From positions 2,465,501 through 2,529,500 of the forward strand of contig JBBMNZ010000030.1 in NCBI GenBank assembly GCA_037954325.1: a stretch of DNA of 64,000 nt, given 5' to 3'. Both the position numbers and the translations under genes were made by a program. Below, piece by piece: positions 11,641 to 23,394 of this stretch; position 1 is the first letter of the stretch, and the number at the start of each line of letters is the position of its first letter. This stretch comes from Fistularia commersonii. Taxonomy: Eukaryota > Chordata > Actinopteri > Syngnathiformes > Fistulariidae. The notes beneath the pieces are model-generated. The model was not told the origin of the DNA, ran no database searches, and was given only the letters and a program-made list of their open reading frames with translations.

Positions 11641-12625
11641 CAGTCATTAGAGGCAGGTGAGGCCGGGCCTCACCTGGCATCATGGAAAGGAAAAAAAAGT
11701 AAATAGAAAAAATAATTTGAATGGTTCATTTTATTAAGTGATTTGTACTATAAAGTTATTTTCAACCTTACTTCACATGTTTAGTCGTTTTTTTTTTTTT
11801 CCAAAATCGCTAAAAAAAAAATCACATTTAGTGTTTAAATATGAAGAAGAGCCGTGCGGTGACGCGGCAGCGAAGACACACTAAGTGAGGCACGCAGTGA
11901 CGGTGCCTCACGCTAGGGGGCACCGGTGATCCCAGAGAGCCTTTTTTACTACTCAGCTACATAATAATAAAATTTGCGATAGCAAGCTACCGTAAACAGT
12001 TAGCAAGTTAAGTGCAGCCATCCAGTTATTTCTTCATCTTGCTTGGCTTTATTTCCAAAATGGAGGATTACATAGCTAAACTGAAAGAATTTTCTAAACT
12101 GGACTTTCAGTCGAAGCAGGAGATAATAAGTAAGGGGAGACAGGTGACGGCGCTAACGGATTTGCTTCAGACTAGGAGAAGGAAGACTCGAGTCGTACAC
12201 ATGAAAAGACTAGCCGTGTGGATGTCCAGTAAGAAAGCGCCTTTTCTGCTTTTCCTTCATTTTTTTCTCAACTTCTGACATTCAAACATGAGCGGTCGGC
12301 CGCTCGCATTCAAAGTCAAATCGCGCTAAAAACATTCGGGATGTCCAGGATAGATTTGGCTTTGAATGAACAGCAAAGACTCAACATTAGCATCCACAAT
12401 GCTAAGCTAAAGGAAAACCGCATGGACTCCCTTTATAAGTAGAGATAAGAGATAATAACTTTTTTTTTTTAATGTGATTTTTCTATGCTACAGTTTGTAT
12501 ATGTGAAGATGCTGATATGATATTTTAAACAAAACATGTTAACCGCTGCCAATAAAATGGTGAATAAGCTACTCCGTAGGGTTCATATGTTTGTAAATCT
12601 GACAGATGACGTCAGTGCCTCAGCA
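11641..12625 (+). mobile_element. ZMYM1-like hAT transposon remnant
   Basis: The left part carries GTGACGTGCAGTCATTAGAG, a terminus I associate with fish hAT elements coding for zinc-finger MYM-type protein 1-like transposases. The frame from 12060 on the + strand reads [20 protein letters not shown] and EIISKGRQ, which resembles the amino terminus of those transposases. The frame breaks soon after 12200 and no hAT dimerisation domain follows. The right border is uncertain. Confidence 0.55.
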
Positions 12626-12639
12626 ACCATGAGCGGTGG

Positions 12640-12777
12640 GAGTTGTTGTCCCTGATGCTGAGCAGCTTCTTCAGCATCCTCCTCTCAGACGCCTCCACCA
12701 ACGAGTCCAGATCAACTCCCAGGACGCTTTCTGATCAGCTTCTGTTAGCCTACAGCCCGGGACACCACAGCGTAGAG
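12640..12777 (-). mobile_element. Rex1/L2-like LINE fragment, part one
   Basis: Read on the minus strand this encodes the carboxy-terminal region of a fish Rex1- or L2-like LINE protein (KLIRK, then VLGVDLDSLVEASERRMLKK and LLSIRDNN) with one small frame break. The sequence is interrupted by a hAT insertion and resumes at 12992. Confidence 0.65.
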
Positions 12778-12991
12778 CAGGGGTGTCAAACTCAAGGACC
12801 GGGGGGCCGGATCAGGTCAACAAATGGGTTTAATCTGGCTTGCAAAGCTAAAAGAAAACCAGGTTTCAGGGGTGAAATGAACAATAGTTACATTGACAGA
12901 AGTTAATTTTCCATGATTTTACCAGTCCGACCCATTTGAGAATAGATTTTCTTCCATGTGGCCCTGAGCTAAAATTAGTTTGACACCCCAG
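12778..12991. mobile_element. 214-bp hAT MITE inserted into LINE
   Basis: The ends are CAGGGGTGTCAAACTCAAGG and the inverted TTTGACACCCCAG. The flanks carry an 8-bp duplication, GCGTAGAG at 12770-12777 and GCGTAGAC at 12992-12999 (7 of 8 identical). No coding capacity remains. The split LINE reading frame on either side confirms the insertion. Confidence 0.85.
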
Positions 12992-13110
12992 GCGTAGACC
13001 CGACGGTGTGATCCAACATCTGCAGCATGGTTCTGCTGAGTCTCCTGACGAAGAAGAAGGCGGCTCTGACCTTTCTTGCGTACGGCATCTGTGATTTTTG
13101 TCCATCGTCT
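12992..13110 (-). mobile_element. Rex1/L2-like LINE fragment, part two
   Basis: This continues the minus-strand LINE sequence after the hAT insertion (KKGQSRLLLRQET-like, a variant of the usual QSRLYFLRRL segment). It is truncated upstream. Confidence 0.6.
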
Positions 13111-13116
13111 ACATCA

Positions 13117-13250
13117 GGGGTGCTCACACTTTTTCAGCAACTTATATAATGACCAAGTCAAAATGATCCGGCCACATCAAAAATGCTAAAACATGTACAA
13201 TGTATGTGGAAGTACCTAGCATAACTGCATGACCCAATATTACACTACAC
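13117..13250. mobile_element. hAT-like terminus fragment
   Basis: The string CAGGGGTGCTCACACTTTTT is a typical hAT end and is followed by about 130 bp of degraded sequence. No partner end is visible before the next element. Confidence 0.4.
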
Positions 13251-13257
13251 AAATTAA

Positions 13258-13540
13258 TTACCGGATTTTCCGGACTATCGCGCGCACCTCAATATTAGCC
13301 GCCCCGGCTAGCCGGTCGCTATCTCGGGCTTCCTCCTGCGTACTAAAACCGTCAAAGTCGTCTTCTTCGGTGTCGGAGTTGAACGGACTCCGAGTTTTTC
13401 GGTCATTTCATCGGTCCGATGTGACGAGGATAAACATTTTAGTGGCGTGAAGCTCGTTAGCCCGGCCCAAAAAATCCATATATTAGCCGCATCGTTGTTT
13501 AAGTGAAAAGTCGCGGCTTATCGTCCGGAAATTACAGTAT
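13258..13540 (+). repeat. CCGGA-ended MITE, copy 1
   Basis: A short element of about 280 bp begins ACCGGATTTTCCGGACTATC and ends with the inverted partner (CGTCCGGAAATTACAGTA). Related copies are at 19212-19485 (opposite orientation), 45284-45720 and 47150-47665. The middle contains a sequence that on the minus strand reads NSDTEEDDFDGF-like, an acidic stretch that may be a trace of a parent transposase. The superfamily is not established. Confidence 0.7.
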
Positions 13541-14495
13541 GTACATTTTTTGTCATCACCCAAGTTCACCGCATCGTTCGAACAGTAGCTGCTTCCAGCC
13601 GGCCTTAATAACCCAAAACGATGCTTTTTTTCGCTTTTGAAGTTTGTTGTGTGAAAAGTAGCTGCTGTCCAGACAACTGGGATTTTAGTTCCTTCACCTT
13701 TCTCTTTGCTCCCTTTTCGGAAGGGCGTCCGTGTCGTATTTTCCACGAACGGTCCGAAAATCCCGCTCCTTCTTTGGTATCGCGATGGGCGGATGAGGCA
13801 AACGCGCCTCGAAAAAAAAGTTCTCCACCCATTCCGGATGTAAGTGATACGTTTATGTCTTCTTATTTGGTCCAGCACCCCCAACTAGCTTTAAAGTTTA
13901 AGAGAAAAAAAACAAGGGCTAAAAATTGGAGGTAACTTGTCGACTAGCTTGTTCGTTGCTGCACTTCGAGACGTTGTTTGTGCACGCGAGTGACCTCACT
14001 GTCAGGAAAAAAATCATCTGATCGGCCGCCTTGTATATCAATTATCAATCAAGTGACGAGATGAACAACAGGCTGCCGTCTTTTTTTTTTTTCTTTAATG
14101 TCATGCAATCTACCAGTATTACCTTTTGACCTGGTCCACATGGACGCCAAGGTACCCATCGACGGAGACGGGGTTCTGACAGGTTCCACCGCCAACTCCT
14201 TTGCAACGAGAGCTCCCGGCTCGGAGAATGTTCAGGATAAAAATAAGAATAAATAGACCGACAAGTTGTATATGAAGGGTGATACGCCGCTCCGATGACT
14301 CGCCCTGTCCGAGCGTCAGGTTTTCAGCAAATAAGGGACGATGTTGAAAAAACAACTCCCAGCTGAGATGCTCTAATCCGTTACTGCGCTACTTCGCATT
14401 GACACTTTGCTCATTATTTATTCCTATAAATTGGTAAATATAAGAGCCTTTTTTTTTTTTTTTTTTTTTTTTTTCAGATAATACCCTTTACTTTA
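13541..14495. other. Intergenic, no gene seen
   Basis: Open frames of about 100 to 130 codons on both strands at 13483-13935 overlap one another and match nothing I know. A pure poly-T run of about 26 occupies 14450-14475. Confidence 0.4.
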
Positions 14496-14850
14496 TTTAG
14501 GCTCTCCTTTCCGTCAGACTGTATAACAGCACAAGAATCTGTGCTAACAGAGCCTCACTATCTCACCCATTGACGATGGTCTATTTTATCCTTGTTGGTT
14601 TCATCCTGTTTTTTTTGTTTATTTTATTTTTGTCATCGCTATCGTCACTGTTTGTGTTGTCGTTTTGGTCGTCTATCTTTACCCTCACACGTTTTTTTTT
14701 TTTTCATTCCGTTGTCCATGTTGTTGTTGTTCTCTCTGCTGTCTATTTATTATGGATGTCTTTTGCTATCTTCTAATTGTCTCTCTGTTTCTATTCATAT
14801 TTACTGACACAGACTTGCACTGCTGTGACAAAAGAATTAAGAATCAATCA
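14496..14850 (+). mobile_element. LINE 3' end (Rex/L2-like)
   Basis: The first 70 bases encode a typical LINE carboxy-terminal end (LSVRLYNSTRICANRAS-like, ending before position 14576) followed by a T-rich 3' untranslated region ending in CACTGCTGTGACAAAAGAATT. The same family lies reversed at 19540-19905. Confidence 0.6.
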
Positions 14851-15187
14851 ATAATGAATTTAGAACTTAATTTTGTATAAATGATTACATACAAAATAAT
14901 GTCAGTACATCATGAATGATTGATTTTAAAGTTGAAAGAAAATGGCAAAAAAATGTGAATATTTAAATAGCAATTTTCTTTTGTTTCAATTTACATTATA
15001 CCTAGTTGGCTCATGCATAAAAATTAAATGAAATTAAATAAATAATCAGTTCTTGAACAGGTTCCTTACGGTTTCGATTCTCCCCCCTCCAAGGGGAAGC
15101 AATGTATGATTTTTGTGATTATTTTTTTTTTTTTTTTTTTACACAATCCGTGCAGAAATTAATGCAGTCTGAAAGTGAATCTGTGTC

Positions 15188-15415
15188 ACGTGTGTCAAAC
15201 TCAAGGCCCGCGGGTCAAATGTGGCCCGCCAAGCCACTTTATGTGGACATCTTAAAAGGTCTGATTGTGTTAAAATAAATCAGACGCGTGCATTGACCAT
15301 AAACTACATTTCCCACAATTCATGTAAAATCTATTTAGACATTTTGACACCAAACACAGAGCTGACTATGCTAAAGTTAGCCTTCCTGATAAACAACAAA
15401 TTGATTTTGATATGA
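15188..15415 (+). mobile_element. Deleted hAT element, truncated
   Basis: Starts with TGTCAAACTCAAGGCCCGCG, then keeps the ACCAAACACAGAGCT.AGTATGCTAAAGTTAGCC-type segment shared with the copy at 200-765. No right terminus is found. Confidence 0.6.
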
Positions 15416-15479
15416 AACGATATCTTTCGCTTCATGCGGACCAAGTTGCGATGCTGCTTCTTTAACGTTAGCATTCGGC

Positions 15480-16255
15480 AGGTCCAGGGTTTTCATCCGC
15501 TACAAACTGTCCGCTACTAAATTTTTAATCGCTATAGTTGCTACTTTAAGGAGAAGCGCAAGAGCAAAAGCTATGACAAATGAGACTATATGGGAAAAAG
15601 CAAAAGAATGCACAGGAGTGATCTCACCTTAAATGCAGCAAACCTCTCCAAACGACAAAAACATCTTGGATGCTGAAAAAACTACTGGATGATTTTAGGC
15701 GGGTTTGGCGACCTTTACCACTCAAAGAGCCATTTCATTTCTGCACAGCAAAAAAATATGAAATTTATAATGAATTTTTAGGTTTTTTTTGCTTGTATGC
15801 TATGTGTAAACAAGATGTGTGTTGCATGTTTTTAAATGCAGAGAAAACCAAATTTAATTTCTGCATGCGACAAAACATTTTCAACTCCCAAAAAAAAAAA
15901 GGGGTTGAGGGATACTTTTATGCAAAATACTCCGTGTCTATTTGAGTCCTTCTTGTATTTATGACCAAAAAAAAAAAACTTGAATTATCCACCGGCAGCG
16001 GACTAAAAGCACACACTGAACACATTTTATTTTTATTTATTTTCTATTTTATTTATTTTACAAGATCACCAGTATCTTCAAATTTAGAATAACATTTTAA
16101 TCATAATTATAATAATAAATCTAATAATAATAAATAATAAATGCATTTTAATTAATACTCCAGAGCCTGTACTAACATTTTAATTAAATACTTGTTAATT
16201 TTTTTTAAAAAGACGCAGGGCGCTGCATCGAAGAGCCGCCGGTTGCCGACCCCTG
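15480..16255 (+). mobile_element. Possible second hAT element remnant
   Basis: The right border reads GCCGGTTGCCGACCCCTG (16238-16255), which is the inverted form of a common fish hAT end (CAGGGGTCGGCAACC). A possible degenerate left end lies near 15481. The interior is A- and T-rich with no intact frame. Confidence 0.4.
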
Positions 16256-19211
16256 GTGTAGAAATTCAGCTCTGTGTGACTTTGCTGCAGTGCCAGTTGT
16301 TTCGCTTTTCCCACCGGTTCCCCTCTCTGACCTGATTTTTTTTTTAAATGAACCTAAAATGTTTATCTCTGAAATAATTAGCTTCGGCGTCCGAGCGCCA
16401 GAGGCCCGGCGGCGATCTGACCGCCTGGTTGAAGTTGTATTCTGACATAATATCCTCCGCCTCGGGCACCGGAAACGGGGACGAGACGTGCGCGCACATT
16501 ATAACCAACAGCTGAGATGAAAAAAAGGCAAGTGTGTGTTCCCGCGGCAGTCTTGTTTTCTTTGAGATCAAATAAATACAAGCCGGGGATCGGCGTGAGC
16601 CTCCCCGCCCTCCCTCGTCGGTCAAAACGGAGACCGAATCCTCGATTCTGTCCGACTGTGTTTTTGTTTCGAGCTGCTGTTCAAATACAAATCTCCCCCT
16701 CGAGTGTTTCGCCTCCCCGAAACAAACCCTCTCCTGCAGGAAAAAGACGCTCCGGCGTTGATTCATCATCTGACGGGAGCGGCGGAATATTGAACAGCTG
16801 TTGTTGTTGTTTTTGTTTTGTGTTTGACGATTGTGAGGTCCTTCAGAGAAATCTGAAAGTGTTCCCCGGAAAAGAAAAACCTAGATACGGAGAAGCGGTT
16901 TGAAATTGTCTCGGCGTTTGTCCTTGCATTGTATTAGAATGGATGAAAAAAAAAAAAAAAAAAGAGAGAAAGTACAAACAAGCCCATCATTTTCTCTGCA
17001 TCGCTCTCTGCAAGCGGAGGAGAGAGAGAGGAAAAAAAAAAAAAAAAGAATTTATTTCCGGGAAGCCCAAATATGGCCAGACATGGATGAGGTGTGCAAT
17101 AGATGAGTCATCCGTCAGACTCCCACTCTCCTCGGACTTACATGTGAGCAAGACGGCGAGAGATAGAAAACCGTGTGACACCTTCCAGCGAACAAAAGGC
17201 ATGGAAGCAGCTGCAGAGACGCCGCCGTGCAGACCTGCAGATTCGGGGTTCGGGGTGCCCCTCCTTCCCCTCCCTCCCCTCCCCTCCCTCCGGCTGCAAC
17301 CGGCCTTTGTCTTGATCCGCCGGACGCCGAAAACGCTTTGCTTTCAGCTTTGAGCATTCAAATGAAGGGAAAATAAGACGGTGAAAGCGTCTGTTTTTTC
17401 TTAGTTCCCTTTTTAAACATGTGTTTGTGCACGCGTGCGTCGACAAGCAGAGCAGATAAATTCATATTAAATCCAAATTTAGCAGGTTTGTGCAGATTGT
17501 TTTTTGGGGTAACGGCATCATAGATACGCGGGTGGAAAAAACATAAGATAAAATGAATAAATCGGGGCTCAGATCCGAAGAGACGATTGAATCCGATCCG
17601 CGTGAAACCTGTGACCCCAAGAAAAGATGGGGTTCCTCCTCCCGACAGAACCGACCGCACGACGTTCCGTGCAGGCCGGCGAAAAACCAAACCGCTTCGG
17701 AACCGGAGCCCTTTTAAAGAACAGGTTTGACGTAACCGTGCGACTCTCGAACTCTCCAAAACGGCGTTTTTTCAAATTTCAGTTTCAACTGAAATGCGCA
17801 AGTAGGGTTTTACTTTTTCCTCTAAACGGCGGCCGCTTTGAAAAGGCTGATTGAGAAGCGGGAGCGACAAGACAAACAAAAATAACCAGCTGAAATTAGC
17901 CCTGGTTTAATCAGCGTCCTCCTGTTCTGAAAATCACTAAAGGAAGCTCATCAACGTCTCCGCCTTAAGGCTTCGGGCTGCTTTATTTATTCAAAAACAA
18001 AATTCCGTCCGTCTGCGACGCTCCTTGAAGGAGCTTCGCCGCCAAAAAGAGGGAAGACGAAAAAGACGAAGAACAAAATGGCAGCGGCGCCACACAAACC
18101 GCACGTGTATCAACCGAGTTATCGGCAATCATCGACAAAAAGCTCGGAGAAAGTATTAGCCATCCTCACATTACTAATACTGACTCATAATTATTTGAAA
18201 AATGGCTAATTCTGCAGGAAACTTGTGTAAGGATGGCTGCGGCTTCCTGCCCGAGCTTGTCATCCTTCTGTGTTCAGATGTTATCAAAGAAAAGTGAAGC
18301 AGGACCGTGAGTCACCGCGTCAAGGCTGCCGCGGCTCGGGCTAATCGACAGGTACCTCCATCTATGTATTTCCTGCCCCCTCCCGTCCGTGGTCGGACAC
18401 CTGGTGTCGCAGAGAGGGCGTCCAGGGCGCCGCTCTCTGCCAGAGCGCCGCCACGCTACATGCCCACATCTCGTTCTGTTTATTAAATCAGCACCACCTG
18501 TCCTGCGGATGCCTAACGAATCCAAGACGATGACTAACGGAGCCTTGTTTTTGTTGTCGCCTCTTTACAAGAGGGAAGCCTCCGCGGTATTAAAAGCAAC
18601 GCGAGCCCACGGAGACGAAACGCCGTCCCGACACATCTTGGGTTTAAAGCTGCTTTTCCGACTGCGTGCCGGACGTCCCGCGGAGGCTTCGTCTCCGTCT
18701 CGCGAACGAACTTTCGCGCAAACCGCTGAACATAACGGCGTGTCTGCTTTTTATAATTTTCAGCTTTTTGAAATCCCTTCGGCTAGAAGGGAATCGTTTC
18801 AGGCCCATTTCGTGTCCTTATCGATCACGGAAGAGGCCCGGGTGCAGAGCCGAGGCGGGAGATAAATGGAAGACGAAGAAAATGACAGTTTTATCAGCGG
18901 TTGATGAGTGCGGGCCATCGATTCAGAACAGTTAGACCCCTTCCTGTGTCTGTCTCCTGAACAAGAAGATGCATGTAAAGATAATTCCGGGTATAAGTTT
19001 TCATCTGAGGTTCGCGATGTAAACGAAGGCTGGACGTGATCAGAAGCACGGTGACGTGTTTTTTTGGAGGTTGTGAGCTTCTCTTTTAGCCGCCACGCCG
19101 TCGTAATATTGATTTTTGGTCGTTTTCGCCGCCGGCGTGTTTTCTAATCCGTCTCGTTGTCGGAGTCGGACGCACTCGTAACGCGGCGGCCGATTGGTAG
19201 AAAGTACCGTC
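16256..19211. other. Intergenic, CpG-rich, no gene seen
   Basis: No supported gene or repeat. Open frames up to 158 codons (16344-16769 minus, 18389-18865 plus) are not recognisable and lie in CpG-rich sequence where stops are rare. Two poly-A runs lie at 16947-16962 and 17032-17047. Confidence 0.45.
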
Positions 19212-19485
19212 ATTTCCAGACTTTTTTCACGTAAACAACGATGCGGCTAATATATGGACTTTTTTTTGGGAGGGGGACGCTAACGAGCTTCACGCCGCTA
19301 AAACGTTTATCCTCGTCTCATCGGACCGATGAAATAACCGGGAAATTCTGAGTCCGTTCAACTCCGACACCGAAGAAGACGACTTTGACGGTTTTAGTGC
19401 CCAAGAGGAAGCCCGAGATAGCCATCGGCTAGCCGGTGCGGCTTATATTGAGGTGCGCTCGATAGTCCGGAAATTACGGTAAATT
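19212..19485 (-). repeat. CCGGA-ended MITE, copy 2 (reverse orientation)
   Basis: Reverse complement of the element at 13258-13540, with termini CCGTCATTTCCAGAC and AGTCCGGAAATTACGGTA. The internal acidic remnant (FNSDTEEDDFDGFS) is best preserved here, on the + strand at about 19358-19400. Confidence 0.75.
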
Positions 19486-19539
19486 AAACCCAATGACGAG
19501 GTTTTTTTTTTAAATCCTTTGAAATTAACATCCATCTTA

Positions 19540-19905
19540 GATCAGATAAACTTTATTGATCTCCGTGGGGGAAATTCTTTTGTCCCAGCAGCGCAACTGC
19601 GTCAATAAGTATGAATATAAATAGATAATTAGAAGAGAAATTAGAAAATAGCTCAAGACATCCACAAATAAATAGAACGACGACGTCAAGGATAAGAATG
19701 GACAACAGAATGGGCAAAAAAAAATAAGGGTGAAAAATAGACGACAAAAACTAAGGGACGACATAAACAGAGTGACAATCACAATGACAAAAATCAAATA
19801 AATAAACAGAAATAGGCAGCATGCGAGTGGGCCGAGAGCAGCGAGGATAAAAAAAAAAAAGAAAACGGAGTGAGGGGACGACACGTGAATGGAGGTAATC
19901 TGATA
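19540..19905 (-). mobile_element. LINE 3' end (Rex/L2-like), reverse copy
   Basis: The minus-strand counterpart of the element at 14496-14850. It begins on the + strand with AACTTTATTGATCTCCGTGG and the GGGAAATTCTTTTG tail, which is a frequent 3' terminus of fish non-LTR elements. Confidence 0.6.
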
Positions 19906-21067
19906 TTGGATGGAGCACAAACTTGGAACCGGCACCAAACTGGCACCAAACGTGGCTCCGGCCTAAACCGGGACCGAAACCAAGATCGGACAAGCTCGGT
20001 AGCGGCGCCGTCAGAAAGAACAACCAGCACAATCTCATCCGGTCCTCCTGATGGCAGGCAATCATCTCGGTACCAAAAGTAAGCCTAGAATCCTTGTGGA
20101 ACTCTTGAATTTCTTCACTTCTTCCAAAAATACGGCTCTAGATTATGGTGACCAAGATCTACGTGGGTTGTCGTTATGCTAACGGGGTTTCGTTCGTTGG
20201 AGACCAAAGAGCGACTTTTGATGGTTTTTATGTTTTGACAAAGATCTCCTCCGTGGAGCCGTTCGTCTTCTCTGTTTTCAAAAGAAGGGGTTCCGCCTGA
20301 CATGAACAGTGAACAGGTTTTCCAACACATCCGGCCAGCGGTTTCATATTCTTGTGAAAAAGCGGGGGAGGCGTCGGGTCGGCGAGTCTGCAGACGTGAA
20401 GTGGCAGAGGAACCCCTCCGCTACCCGAGGCCAGGGAAGGAGAGCTCAATGACTGTCTTCAATTCATTTGAGGATTCATCTTTTGACAAGTGCGCCGCAG
20501 AGAGGCCGCGCTCGCACATCAGACCCAAAACTTACACACTCGGCGTCGGTCGCAGCTCGCTTGTCGATCCGACCGGGAAGGTGTCGAAAATGAAAAATCC
20601 GGGGGATGTTTCGGTTGTTAATTTCCAAAAACGGAGAGGGTCCGTGTCCTCGGTGACCTGCCGCCATGGGAAAAAAAGTCCTATTTTCCTTCTCGTTATT
20701 ATCTTTAAGTGAATTTTGGGAATTCATTAAGTGAATAAGTTCACACGAAATGCATCGCAGACTCTTGCGAACGCCCACCCGAAGCTCTGTTTTCAGCTTT
20801 TGTTTCACACTTTGCAGAAGCTAAAGTGACTGCCAAGACAAGCTCGGCCTCCTCCTTAAAATACACTCATCATTTGTTTATTTATCGGGTAGGAAATCTG
20901 TGAAGAGATCTGCATCAACAGGTACATCCCGTCAAGGTGTGAAAAGTGTTTTCCCCAGCTGGACGGGTCAAGCGGTCAGCATGTGGCGACGAGTACTTCC
21001 AGACGTCCAGTAACTGTCAATCACAGGGGACGTTAAGCAACACTGTATTCAGTAATGTCGAATTCTC
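19906..21067. other. Intergenic, no gene seen
   Basis: No supported feature. Open frames of about 70 to 136 codons do not resemble known proteins. Confidence 0.4.
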
Positions 21068-21069
21068 AA

Positions 21070-21843
21070 AATATAAATGGACAAAAGTATCAGCTCACTT
21101 GCCTTGACTTGCATTAAGTGACATACCATTCCTGATCCATAGGGTTCAGCAGGATGTAGGTCCACCCTTTGCAGCTTCGACTCTTCTGGGAAGGTTGTCC
21201 ACAAGGTCATTTTGGACCGTTCGATGTTGGACCAGAAGTCCTGGCGCTCGAATTCATCTCAAAGAAGTTCTTCGGGGTCGAGGTCGGGACTCCAAGGTCA
21301 TCCAATGCTGACGCTGTCGTCCACGTCTGCATGGATCTCGCTTTAAAAACCCATGTCGGAAAAGGAAGAGTCCGACTCCAAACCGTTCCCACAAAGTTGG
21401 GAGCATTGAATTGTCCAAAATGTCTCGGTATGCTGGCGCTTTCGGAGTTCCTTTCACTAGAACCTGAAGAACAAGCGCAACCATAACCCCCCTTCCACCA
21501 AACTTCACACTAGGCACGACGCAGTCATACAAGTACGGTTCTCCTGGCGACCGCCAAACCCAGCATCGTCCATCTGGAGAAGCGTTTGCACCGCTTTGCA
21601 TCGCGCTTGGAGACCTGTGTCTTGGATGCAGCTGCTCGGCGACAGAAAACGCACTGCTCTTCAGCTAATCTGAAGGCTACGTGAAGTTTGGTGGTCTGTA
21701 GCCATTGACTCTGCAGAAGGTTGGCGACCTCTTGGGATATTTAGGAGTAACTAGATTTGTTGAATTCACAGAGCTCCTCACTGCAACCATTATTCCCATT
21801 ATTTGGATGACTGAGCGAATACGTTTGGCCATATCGTGTCCAT
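21070..21843 (-). pseudogene. Tc1-like transposon with decayed transposase
   Basis: On the minus strand this is a Tc1/mariner-superfamily transposase of the common fish Tc1-like class. The part at 21254-21601 keeps the stretch GRCWVWRSPGEPYLYDCVVP and the downstream FGGRGVMV, typical of the catalytic core between the second and third acidic residues. The + strand shows the matching wording TTCTGGGAAGGTTGTCCACAA and ACAAAGTTGGGAGCAT. The ends (ATGGACAAAAGTATCAGCTC at about 21077, and CGTTTGGCCATATCGTGT at 21823-21840) are the expected inverted termini. Frameshifts and internal deletions remove much of the DNA-binding domain, so the copy is dead. Confidence 0.8.
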
Positions 21844-22517
21844 ACATGAAGATCCAGGCAAAGAAAAGCCTGGCAGAGTGTTAGTAGAAGCTCAGGATGC
21901 AAACTCGCTTTCTCCACGTGTTTTCGCAAACACCCCGATATGAAGATTCCTCATTCAAGAGACGCCTGCTGACTCAAGTGACTGAAATCCCCACTTTCTC
22001 CTCAGCAGGGGGAAAAAAAAACACATTGTCTCCAAACAGACATTTTCTTTCGAGCGAGTCAGATTGCAAGGGGGAGTCGATTTTTTTTTTTTTTTTTTTT
22101 TTTACATTTGAAATCGCCGCAGGTCGTCGCCGGCGTGAACGTCCCGATCAATAAGAAGGCCTTCCTGTGTTTGATTCAGCCACGTGTGGATTTCGAGCGA
22201 GACGGTGAGGGCCGCCCGCCATCCTGCGGGAAACGTGGCGGAGGCGTTAGCTGCGGCGGTGATTCCTCGACTTTTATTTCATTTTTTTTTTTTTTTGCTC
22301 TCGCTTATATGGGCATCTGTTTATATAACGGTGCCCACGGCGGCCCACGCCTCGCTCCGCTCTCGTTTTTGTTTTAGAAATCAGCCGACCCCTGTGCAGG
22401 TTTAACTGGCGTCCAAGTTTTTATTCACACGTGATTATAAACGGCGTCGGCTCGTTTTTAGACCCTCGTCTGCGGATCCTTACGCGCCGGGTGTGTGGAA
22501 ACCCGCTAGATTTAGAT

Positions 22518-23390
22518 CGGGGGTGTCAAACTCAAATACACAGCGGGCCAAAAATTCAAAACTAGGACAAAGTCGTGGGCCAACATTTATATTTATTGAA
22601 AAAAAAAATCCTCCAGATATAAGATGAACCTTTTCATACGGACCCAAACAAGCAAAGCTTAATACTACACAATATAAAACTGAATATTGCGCACATGCAA
22701 AATTGAAATTCAAACTAAAAAACACAGCAATGTCAAAAAATAAAACTAAAATAAAATGAATAAAAAATGATTTAATTAAATAAAAAATAAAAGGACAATT
22801 AACTCAAATATTTGAAATAAAAATTTAATTAAAATAGCCTTCTGAATTAAATTTCAACAACAACCTTTTTCCACAGGCTAATAACATTGAAAAAAAAGTA
22901 ACAATAATAAACTGAATTATAATATCCTTCAATGAACATGAAAACATTCAAGACCATGTCTTGGAGTTGTAGTGAGTCACGAATGTTGGGGTTTATATTG
23001 ATGCTTGTTTTCTGTGTGATTTTGAGTTTGCCGGGAATTTTGTGGATGTGGTTTGGGGTGCAAAAAAAAAACTTTTTTTTTCAACTGGCATTGAGCGGAA
23101 ACAGTTAGTTGTATTGCAAGCTTGCCGTGTGCAAGCTAGTGCTCATTAAACAGATTTTTTACCGTCACCCGGGTGTTTCCCTCACTAAAATGCTACAGAA
23201 TACCAAGAAAAAGTGCTTTAAGTAAACTCCAATCTAATCTCATCGTCTGTCTTTCTTTCCGCCATTTTTCGGAGGGGTAGCACGGCGCCAGCATTAGCAA
23301 ACACTAGCGGAGCATCCTGGGATTTGTAGCATTAGCGGTACATGCGCTGTAAGCCAGATTAGCGGCGGGCTAGCTCTTATAATCATTTGT
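22518..23390. mobile_element. hAT-like remnant
   Basis: Begins GGGGGTGTCAAACTCAAATACACAGCGGGCC, shortened here to its key words GGTGTCAAACTC and GCGGGCCAAAA. A long AT-rich interior with no intact frame follows. The right border is unclear because another hAT copy follows. Confidence 0.5.
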
Positions 23391-23394
23391 TATG

